Of a DNA stretch of 64,000 nt, positions 55,901-64,000 are shown piece after piece. The stretch's first letter is position 1, and each line of letters begins with the position of its first letter. The notes below the pieces were generated by a model. It had not been told where the DNA came from. It saw nothing but the letters and a program-made list of their open reading frames with translations, and ran no database searches. The stretch is from NCBI GenBank assembly GCA_000611715.1, contig AZYM01000213.1:1-64000 (forward strand). Direction: 5' to 3'. Origin of the DNA: Scolecobasidium constrictum UM 578. Its lineage: Eukaryota > Ascomycota > Dothideomycetes > Venturiales > Sympoventuriaceae. Made by a program: the position numbers and the translations under genes.

Positions 55901-57385
55901 CTTGTCTAGCTTCCTGCGAGACACTGCTCGGGTGCCTGCTCATCCCGCAGAAGAGCATATTCCACAACATGTGAGCAACAATTCTCACAGCATCATCTTG
56001 CTGCCATCTTAGCAGACTCAATCTTCTCTTTTTTGCAGCTTGCTGAACATGAACAGTCGCCAGTCCGAGCCGAGACCCGCGATGAGTTTCACGGCAAGTC
56101 TCGTCCATATCTTGAAGGCTACCTGGCTGGCTCTTCTGGTCATGCTCCTTCAGACCCGAAGAACCAGGAGTACTGCGCTGGCTACATCGATGGCCTTTCG
56201 AAGATGTGCCTTGGTGGCAGCAGTGTCACACGCGAGTCCAGCACCATCAGTCTAAAGTCGGAGACTATTTCTGTCTCGCGCACTCCTCCCAATACGACCG
56301 ACAATCGTTCGCTCATCGCTGAACTCGCTGGCACAATTCCTGTGCGCAGCGAGAACGTCCGTCTCACCCAGTCGCTCAATTTCAGCTCTCCACCATCTGG
56401 CAGCAACCATCCTGGTGACGAGCATCCAGGCTACGGCTCCTCCGCTTCTCATGCACAAGGCATTCCTTATCCTGCTGACGGTACAAAGAGCCGCGTTCCT
56501 TCAGGCTACAAAGTCACTGCCTCGTCGCACCCGCCTCGTTCGTGGTCGGAGGACACCGGCGGCGTGGCAACACCAAGGACTGCCTTCCATCCCTCGTCAG
56601 GGCCATGGAACGTTCCTTCCCTCCAGACAAAGATCGTCAACAACGACTTTGCGCCGCAATCTCAGTCTGCCATTCCATCGCACACTGGCGTTTCTGTCAA
56701 TCGACGCACCGATCGCATGTTGAGCACTTCACTTGCTTCACATCCCTCGCTCACTGGATACTCGGGAAATCAGCCAGGCGCACGTGTCGGCAGCGTGCCT
56801 CAGCACTCGGTCTTCGGCGACGACAAGTACGTGGTCACTGCGACTCGCACGACGGGTGAAACGACAAACACTTTGCACGAAAATCGGCCATCAATCAGCA
56901 CGACAGTCAGCCGCAACTCAACCTACGACGGTGCGATGGACGATCTTGCGGAGATGAAGACTTCTCTGCCCGAAGTCACCACGCACCAGAAGAACACGAG
57001 CAGCGTCGGTACGGGCTATCCTACAACCACCAACACTCCGCACTCCAAGGTGCAGACTGGCGCTTCGACTGCTGCGACTCCGTCTGGTTCTCCTTCAAAG
57101 TCGAACGCCAGCCCAAAGAAGGTCACTTCACCCATGCGCAAGCTCAAGAACAAGATTGTCGACTACGCCGATCGTACCACGCACTGCGGTGGTGGTGAGC
57201 GTGGCGGTCCATCCGAGCCTCAGTCCCGCAATGAGAGCCCAGATCCGGACCACATGAGTCCAGAGGAGAAGAAGAACTGGCGCAATCATTGGCGCACCAA
57301 GCTTGCGAAGGCCAAGAACAAGGAAGAGCAGGAGATTCGCAAGTGGAAGCGCGAGGGTGGTAGTTCCGGTCCGACCGAGAAGTGA
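52942..57385 (+). CDS. Long low-complexity protein with eIF4E-binding-like N-terminus
   Basis: Supported exons: 52942-53065, 53344-54038, 54093-55217, 55272-55399, then 55479 or nearby to 55970, and 56039-57385; about 1270-1290 residues. Exon 1 holds YKVEELLAL, a Y-x4-L-hydrophobic motif like the eIF4E-binding motif of 4E-T/Eap1, and continues SLEKFPDEDVIK, joined to GAG (E) at 53344. An alternative start at 53292 (MSGEYHYLHF) would skip this exon. The middle is Gln/Pro/Ser-rich with VTAGGRIVPNDL and a coiled coil near RNYVLRLDTIRKKIKDLEAV; the C-terminus is Lys-rich (KNWRNHWRTKLAKAKNKEEQ). Likely an RNP/translation regulator, but that is inference. The frame between 55400 and 55478 does not join cleanly (see findings). 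Confidence 0.6.
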
Positions 57386-57906
57386 GCTAGCATCCTCCTA
57401 TGAAGAGGTGGTTCTGTGGAGGTAATGGACAAGGACCGATGCAACACCGACATCATATCGAGCACCAATTATTGCAGCAGCACACGACCACAGCAGACCT
57501 CAGCACAGCATCTCAACGATACGCCGACCGATCGCAGCAGGACGTTTATCCACCACATATGGCTAGCATTGACTGCATCATCAAAAGGAAGGATTGGAGT
57601 AATGATTTGGTGGCTTTTTGGCATAGGCATCTCAACATGGCATGAACATACCATATGGATCTATGACTACAGCATTGGCACAGATAGGAATTTACAGCTA
57701 GCAAATATCAAGCACTTGATTGTCACCACTCTCCAAGCTCTTTTCAATGTGAACTTGACACGAAAACCATAAGTTGCAAAAGAGCGTAATTGTCATTCCA
57801 TTCATCTACTAGGACATTGACAATGGCCTTCTCCATTCGGCCAGCTTTGCCATTTCTGCAGTCGTAAAGACAGCGTGTGCGCAACAGGGGTATCTTGCTT
57901 TTCAAT
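57386..57906. other. Convergent 3' region
   Basis: 3' flanks of the preceding gene and the permease; AT-rich, no gene. Confidence 0.5.
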
Positions 57907-59699
57907 CTAGCTGAACAGCCAATTGAACCACTTCTCGAAAGCATTCTTGGGTGGTGTTGGAACATAGTTCCTGTGATACTCCTCAATCTCATCAAGATCC
58001 TGGTATAGGTCTGCTTCCTCCGAACGGATCCACTTCGTCTTCTTGATGAGCTTCCAGCCAAAGAAGAGGACGGGGAAGATGAAGATCATCATGTAGCTGG
58101 AAGTATGTCAGTAGACAACTCGCTGATATTGAGAGGGAGACAACTCACGAGAAAAGGAAGGTAGGCACATCCCAAGCGCCCTCAAGGAATACAGTGTAAC
58201 CACCAACAAAAGCCATGACAAAGGTGCAAACGAGGCCATAGTAAGCCGCATATGGCTGCCAGAAGCCCTTGTATGGCAAGCTGTCTCGGCTCAAGCCCTG
58301 CGCCTGGCACGCCTTGTAGAAGCGGATGAAGGTGAAGCACATGACGGAGAAGTTAATGAGCTGGGATGCCGTGACCAAGCTGACGAACCAGTTGAGCACG
58401 ACAGCGGAGTTGTTCGAGACCTGCAGGAAGGAGAGGAGAGCAATCAGAAGGACAACGATCACGGAGTAGAGCGGGACACCGTTACGCGTGGTCTTGGTCA
58501 GGAATCGTGGAGCCTTGCCCTCGAGCGCGAGACCGTAGAGCGAACGAGACGCGCAGTAAACGTAGCTGTTGCCGGCAGAGAATGCGGAGGCGAGCACACC
58601 TGCATTGACGATGTGTGGCAAGACAGGGATGTTCAGTCTGTTCATGGAGACCACGTATGGCGAAGCTGCTGCACCTGGCTTGCCATCACGGAAAGCGGCT
58701 GTGAGTTCTGGATCATTGTATGGAACCAGAATGCCAACGCAGAGCGAGCCGAGGACGAAGAAGGTGGTCAGACGGTAGAACACAGCGTTGTATGCGCGAG
58801 GCATGACAACACGAGGGTTCTCGGCCTCGCCAGCGGCCATGGACACGTAGTCAGGTCCTGCGATCGTGAAGGACGCCTGGATCAAACACTGGAGGAAGCC
58901 GAGGAAGCGGCCGAGATCGCCCGTTTCGTACAACTCGGTGAATGAGCCTGGGTTCTTCCAATATCTGAAGCCGAAGCGATCGCCGAGCGGATTCCCACCA
59001 AGCATGACGATGAAGGTATAGATGATCAAACCGATGATGAGCAGCACTTTTCCCAGCGCAGCCCAGAACTCGGTCTCTCCGTACCATTTGACGGCCATGA
59101 TGTTGATCACCAAATAGAGGAACAGCACAATCGCAATGATGCCACCAACAGGGACCGCATCGCTCCAGAACCCGATGACGACGTTGCAAGCGACGATTTC
59201 GAACGGCACCAAAGCAGCCTCGAAAACGAAGAAGTTCCAGCCAGCTGCGACACCAAAGGCCTCGTCGACCCAGCGACCAGCATATCGGATGAATGGCGAG
59301 GAAATCGGAAGGTAGGTAACCATTTCGGCCATACAGATCGTGACCGCAAGGATGACGGTACACCATAGCGAGAAAGCGATGAACAGAGATGCCGGACCGC
59401 CATTGAGAAGACCGCGACCAATTTGCACGTAAAGAGCTGTACCAATGGTACCACTGTCGCATGCTGTCAGCTGTCACGTCTTCGCATTTCTACCACAAGG
59501 AAATCACGTACCCAATACCAATGAGCTGAATATGTCGAGCTTTGAGCTTGCGATGCGTGGTATCATACGAAGTATCAGCGGTGCTGACTCGGCGACCAAC
59601 GCTATCACGACGACCAGGCTCATTGTAGATGGATGGGACCTTCTCGTCTGCGCCCTTCCCACCACCAGCGCCCACGAATTCTACACCAGTTGAAGCCAT
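57907..59699 (-). CDS. Amino-acid permease (yeast AAP family)
   Basis: Exons 59699-59512, 59453-58149 and 58096-57907, 560 residues, the normal family size. A 60-residue hydrophilic N-terminus ends in HRKLKARHIQLIGIGGTIGT, the signature that opens the first helix. Twelve membrane segments follow, with the family stretch SFTIAGPDYVSMAAGEAENP in the fifth-to-sixth region. These proton symporters import amino acids at the plasma membrane and are usually controlled by nitrogen source and ubiquitin-driven endocytosis; several Lys and Ser in the N-terminus could be such sites. The fungal subgroup (proline, basic or general) cannot be told by eye. Intron 2 splits codon S of LFSYMMIFIF. Confidence 0.9.
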
Positions 59700-59853
59700 G
59701 ACGAAGATAAGGATTGAAACCCCAGATTGAGGAGTGACAATCCAGAGGAAGTGAGGTCAAAATCGAGCTCTCTCGAGTTACAGGGACACAATCGTCGCAG
59801 CTGGGATCCAGAGATCTGGGGCAAGAGCGTTGGAGGGGCTGGGTGTATCACAC

Positions 59854-59861
59854 ATTATATA
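59854..59861 (-). promoter_or_regulatory. TATA box of the permease gene
   Basis: TATATAAT on the minus strand, about 155 bp before the permease ATG. Confidence 0.4.
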
Positions 59862-61620
59862 CAGAGCTCCACAGTGTGCGGCTACGAAGAAAGCGGCTAT
59901 TTCGCCTCGCATACAGCCTGGACTGCAACCTCAGATCATCACACCCAACTTGCGTGAGCTACAAAATGATGCTAGCCAGAAGAAGGAAAAAGCAAAAAAG
60001 AGCGCCCGCGATACCTGAATAATCGACGCGTCCGCGGTGGATGAAAGGCCCGTCCTTTTCTTGGCCATGTGCGACGACAGGGTACAGCTTAGGGATCGCT
60101 CTCGCATGGTGGTTAGGCTGACCTCTGAGGGATTATCACCATGCGGAGTCGAGTGACTGTCTGCTAATCTTCTTACGGAGCGTTAAGCATCATGAGCTGC
60201 GGTCTCACGCACCTTTTACAGCCGCAGAGGCCGCTCAGTGGAGCCCGCAAACGATAGAGATGTGGGAGCACCAATAACCAGCCTCGTGGTTCTCCAGAGG
60301 TGCATCCTGGAGATGTGGATCCGGAAAACTGCCTCGAATTCACAGGCTAGAGAGGCCATGCAAGGATGGAATAATCGGCAGCCCCGATATCGTTATCGTA
60401 TCTAGACCTTCACTTTGCAGGACAGAGACGAGAGAGTGCGACCCAAGACTTTTCCATGAGCGGCGCAGACGTGCAGTGCCAATGCTCGGCGCGTGAAGGT
60501 TGTATGCAGCAAGCCCCAGTTGTGGGTGCTTGGGAGCTGGAGCGAAGGCCATTTTCAGTGTAGGGCCACGCCTTTCCTCGCGGGGATTAGATCGCATCAT
60601 CGCATTTCAAGTTTTGCCAGCCGAAAGAAAGTGTCAGGTCCACGCCGCGCGAACTGCTCGGTAAGTCGAAGCATTATGTAACTTATTCAAGCTCTGTTTT
60701 CCCGGATGAGGCTCTGTGTCGTGTGCTTCGTGTCGCATGTTTGATAGCGGAGACCGGGGCGGTGCGACCCTGTTATCAGATAACGACCCGAGATGACGCT
60801 GACCACGTGAAGCTCGAAGGAGAGGCAACATGCATCGATCGATGCTATTATTCCCGAGGGCAAATCTTTTGCCCATCGAGCACTGGAAGCTCCCCAGCCG
60901 TACCTTGGCAACATTGGCATGGAGCTTCACCTGCAGATCTGCGTAGACTTGCCTTTGACTGGTGACGTGCGAGAAGCTCAAGTTTCCTGGGATTGATCGG
61001 TGAATTCTTGCGCATCAAAGGATGATCTAGAAGTCTTTAGGACGGTCTTCTGAAGCGTGACAAGCAGCTAAGTGATCGCGCTAGACGGATTGAGAGCTCG
61101 CGAATGCATTCATGCAAGATTTCGCACGCTAAACGATTCGCATCCTAGAATCGCATCACGATCAAGGTCTGGGATCAATTTCGAGATGGCGGAATCCAGC
61201 CTCAAAATCAGACGGACCGACTAGGCCGACGCTCGCATGAAGAACTTGGGACATATTAGCCGAGGGTGCAGCAAATGCGTGCCTCGCGTGACCGCTTGAG
61301 CTCACCTTCTACGGCTTTGCGAGAGATGTCTTCTGTGAGACTGGGTTCTGTGCCGCGAGCTGCGCGCTGATCACGCACGATCAGTGCATTCCAATCGAGA
61401 CTTTCCGTCATCTCACAACGAAGAGCTTGGAGAATGCAGATTTTGGACCAAGTAGGTCAGCCTGGCACGCCTGAGAGGACGAGCTCCAAAACAGAGAGAT
61501 CTTTGCACTTCTTTTGGGGCGACCATCAGAGATCACATCCAGAGATTCATGTTGATTCTTGTCGCACATCGATGACCTTCGACCGAAGCCACGGCACTGG
61601 ACTCACCATGTCTGAGGTTC
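59862..61620. other. Gene-free stretch
   Basis: Upstream region of the permease followed by unique sequence with only short open frames; nothing recognised. Confidence 0.5.
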
Positions 61621-61635
61621 ATAGATTGAGCTCAT

Positions 61636-62076
61636 CTCAGTACTGAGCTGAGTATGCTCTTACTACTGAGGTGAGACCCAGCTCAATGCCACCATAAAGT
61701 GCTCCAAATCTAGGAGTTCAGAGCTGAAGCCCTTTCATCTCCTGTGCAATGGTCCGAATGTTCGTGCTTCGACTGTATGCTCAGAAGCTCATCTCAACTA
61801 CGGCTAAACATCGGCTAAGACACCGCACGGATTTGTGGGCGAGGTGTTGATACAACGCCTCATCTCAGTACTGAGCTGAGCTTTGAGACACCACTGGGAT
61901 GAGATGAGATGAGATGAATCTTGGGGCCAGACTTAATGATACGGCTCCATAGACCCAGGAGCATCCATTTCCATAATGCTGGGCAAAGGACGGCGGCTTT
62001 GTCCGAGCTACGACTCATCTAAGTACTGAGCTGAACTACCTAGCTCCACTGAGAAGAGCTGGGTCTTAGTACTGAG
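61636..62076. repeat. Dispersed palindrome CTCAGTACTGAG, four copies
   Basis: The self-complementary 12-mer CTCAGTACTGAG occurs exactly at 61636-61647 and 61864-61875, and with one change each at 62019-62030 (CTAAGTACTGAG) and 62065-62076 (CTTAGTACTGAG). In two copies it is followed by CTGAG, in the third by CTGAA; three are preceded by CTCAT. Four copies in 440 bp exceed chance, so this is a related repeat family or a clustered protein-binding site. Confidence 0.7.
61898..61917. repeat. (GATGA)n microsatellite
   Basis: Four perfect GATGA units next to the second CTCAGTACTGAG copy. Confidence 0.7.
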
Positions 62077-62670
62077 ATGAGGCGCCTACTTGACTTGAGC
62101 AAAGACATAAACTTCTCTCGCGCCACATCCTCCAAGCCTCAGATATACCCATCTAGATCTATGGAGACGACATCTAAGCTCATCTCATAAGCCGCCCACA
62201 GTGAAAGGTTGGAACACCTTACATCGAACCGTGGAGACGCCCGTGGGAGTGTCGCCGAACCCACTTACCTTGACTCACCCACGGCTAAACGTCGGGCCAC
62301 CTAGGGCACAGATCACTTAGGTGAGGTGAGCTTTAGCCGTGGTTGAGGTGAGCCGAATGCTGGTTCGAGTTTGAATCAGCCTACTTCTCTCGTCTTTCTC
62401 GATGAGGCATCGGAATTGAATAGCTGTCTAGCACCATCTATTGTACACTTTCTCACAGCGGGACTGAGCCTGCTTGCAGCAGCTAGCCTCGGGTCACTAC
62501 TAGCATGATAAGTCGAACCGTAGCAGCACCTGATGAATGTTGAGCCAGTGCGATTCCAAGCAAGGGAGCTCTGGAGGAGAGCCACGATGGAGTCCTTTTT
62601 CTTGCTGCCTAAAACTACTTGCTTGCCTGCTCATCTGCCTTTGTCAAGGACCTTGAGGTGCAGGACACAG

Positions 62671-63042
62671 CTCACCTCACCCACGGCTAAACGTCGGCTC
62701 ACCCATCGCACGGACCACCTGGGTGAGTTGAACGAACACACTCACGATAACCGCGAGCCCACTTACCCATGCGTGTCGGAGCACTTACCACCTATTCCAC
62801 CTGTCGATGATATATGTGCCTGAGGTGTTGAAAAGGCATCTACTGACCATTCAGATAAGCTTCGCTTGGTCTGGACTCGATGGCTGTGGCTCTGAGAAAC
62901 TGTACATGCTGCCTTCCCATGTTCAGCTCACCTACGGCTAAACGTCGGCACACCCACGGCACGGGCCAAGTAGGTGATGTGAGCGAATACACTTACCACA
63001 GACGCGAGCCCACTTACGCATACACCTCGGAGCACCTACCTG
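62671..63042. repeat. Pair of about 120-bp direct repeats
   Basis: Segments 62671-62793 and 62926-63042 align by eye along their length: CTCACC, ACGGCTAAACGTCGG, CACGG, GGTGA, CGCGAGCCCACTTAC, GCAT/GCGT, TCGGAGCAC and TTACCAC/CTACC. Roughly three quarters identical, so duplicated long ago. Confidence 0.65.
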
Positions 63043-63337
63043 TTCAGTCGAATCAGGTCGCTCCCATCGCCTCACTCTCCATCTGTCTGCTGAAGAGATT
63101 CCAGTGCACGAACGGAGCTGGAAACCGTTCGCATCATGATCGAAAGCACGAACCAAGTTGTATTCGAGAAACTGTGCCCTACCATCGCAGTCGGCAGCAC
63201 CATGACGGCGACCAACGTTCGGCGCACTTCTTGCCCGGAACTCTGAAGCCCATTCGAGCAAGATACGCGTGGCTTAGGTCATGTCATCGCACTTATAGAA
63301 GCTCAACTCACCGACGGCTAAACGTCGGCGCACGTAC

Positions 63338-63496
63338 GGCACAGACCATGTAAGTGGGCTGGAAGAACGCACTTGTGGCACAGACCAACTAGGTGAGTTG
63401 ATCTGAACGCACTTTTGGCATAGACCAGCTAGGTGAGCTGAGATGAAGGCACCTTTTGCACAGACCAGGTAAGTGAGATGAGAAGAACGCACCTAC
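63338..63496. repeat. Minisatellite, four copies of a 39-40 bp unit
   Basis: Units start near 63338, 63377, 63417 and 63457. Each reads GGCACAGACCA, then TAGGTGAG or TAAGTGAG, then TGA and GAACGCAC. The fourth unit passes into a degraded copy of the ACGGCTAAAC core at 63511. Confidence 0.75.
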
Positions 63497-63525
63497 AGCT
63501 CAGCCCACCTACGGGTGAACATCGG

Positions 63526-63879
63526 CACACCTCCCGCATTGGGCTTATCGTCATCGTGTCGCGGGTTCTGAGAACCAGAGAACAAGGGGATGACCTGTCA
63601 CGACATATACAGCAAATCGAACATTGATTGTCTAGATATGCATTATGCGACCATCTTAATGTGGTGAGAGGCACGGCGGCCTGCCGAGCAACAATACACG
63701 TACTCTTACAATATCAGCCTTCCATATTTGCTTGCTGGAGACAAGCGATCCCGTTCCTCATCCCGAACAAAAGACGCCGCGCTATAATGCACAAATTCCC
63801 ACATTCCCCACCCCAATCCCCATCTCCAACTCATCTCGTGCATGAATTTCTCCAATTTGCCTGGGAAACCGTGCTAGCC
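63526..63879. other. Intergenic, 3' flank of the GATA-type gene
   Basis: No gene or repeat recognised apart from the end of the repeat cluster. Confidence 0.45.
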
Positions 63880-64000
63880 CTACCTCATCGCCACCCCAAA
63901 CGGCCTATCACCCGCAAACAAATCTTTACTCCACGGCGGCAACTTCCCATTCCTCTCATACAGCAATCCGCAGTTATGACATACCGTTCGCGGACCGTTG
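63880..64000 (-). CDS. GATA-type zinc-finger protein, C-terminal fragment
   Basis: The last 40 codons of a gene entering from beyond the right edge. They read NGPRTVCHNCGLLYER then LPPWSKDLFAG, stop TAG at 63880-63882. NGPRTVCHNCGL is the second half of a GATA zinc finger (C-N-A-C-G-L in GATA factors); the first CxxC pair must lie beyond the window. Ending soon after the finger is known for some fungal GATA proteins that need a partner protein. The finger type is clear from 12 residues, but the identity of the factor cannot be told. Confidence 0.65.
   Translation of the reverse strand, partial: NGPRTVCHNCGLLYERNGKLPPWSKDLFAGDRPFGVAMR

Larger units (their letters stand above)
61800..63525. 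repeat. Diverged repeat cluster with core ACGGCTAAACGTCGG
   Basis: The 15-mer or close variants occur at 61800-61814 (A for G), 62281-62295, 62683-62697, 62934-62948, 63314-63328 and, degraded, 63511-63525. Flanks are also shared: CTCACC before, and CACCCACGGCAC(A/G)GACCA...AGGTGAG after. An inverted partial copy (TTTAGCCGT, 62332-62340) faces the one at 62281. Spacing is irregular (about 200-400 bp). Confidence 0.75.

Noticed and set aside
1..64000. tRNA genes, CRISPR arrays, transposons
   Set aside because: Scanning for the TTC-loop motif, short direct repeats with spacers and transposase signatures gave nothing convincing; the repeats at 61.6-63.5 kb lack CRISPR regularity and any coding sequence.

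Overview
The window is nuclear DNA from a filamentous ascomycete (Pezizomycotina), most likely a dothideomycete. The pointers are: many short introns (about 47-60 nt) with GT-AG ends and a CTAAC/CTGAC branch site close to the acceptor; two HET-domain genes; a fused P450/P450-reductase of the fungal CYP505 type; and the divergent pair of ATP-citrate lyase subunit genes typical of this group. The class-level guess is inference. I saw no mobile element, CRISPR array, rRNA or convincing tRNA.

Left third (0-24 kb): the 3'-truncated gene of an Mpv17/PMP22 membrane protein; a large HET-domain gene; the replication initiation factor Sld3 diverging from a stand-alone dihydroneopterin-aldolase-type protein; a single-pass membrane protein; a frame-disrupted HET gene with a GC-AG intron followed by a cysteine-less thioredoxin-fold protein; a zinc alcohol dehydrogenase; and the chromatin remodeler CHD1 diverging from the ribosome recycling ATPase Rli1/ABCE1, which is rebuilt here from eight exons.

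Middle (23-47 kb): a self-sufficient P450 monooxygenase with a frame break in its reductase half; a Rossmann-fold protein; the two ATP-citrate lyase subunits transcribed away from a shared 1.5-kb region (together they make cytosolic acetyl-CoA), with a 9-nt microexon in the small subunit; a large membrane protein with a hydrolase-like C-terminus; an unknown protein; a nuclear-looking coiled-coil protein interrupted by one in-frame TGA; a secreted PHP-type phosphoesterase; and a multi-pass membrane protein.

Right third (47-64 kb): mitochondrial ribosomal protein uS19m (three small exons), tRNA-splicing endonuclease subunit Sen54 diverging from Mre11, a long low-complexity protein that starts with an eIF4E-binding-like motif, and an amino-acid permease. 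Then comes about 4 kb without genes, holding a cluster of palindromic and tandem repeats. The window ends in the C-terminus of a GATA-type zinc-finger protein.

Most genes are housekeeping. The accessory elements are the HET genes, the P450 and the repeat cluster. Three to four genes carry single-base frame problems or an in-frame stop, so either the assembly has residual errors or this strain carries several decayed alleles. Exon boundaries were placed by eye from splice signals, reading-frame continuity and remembered family conservation; no alignment was run.
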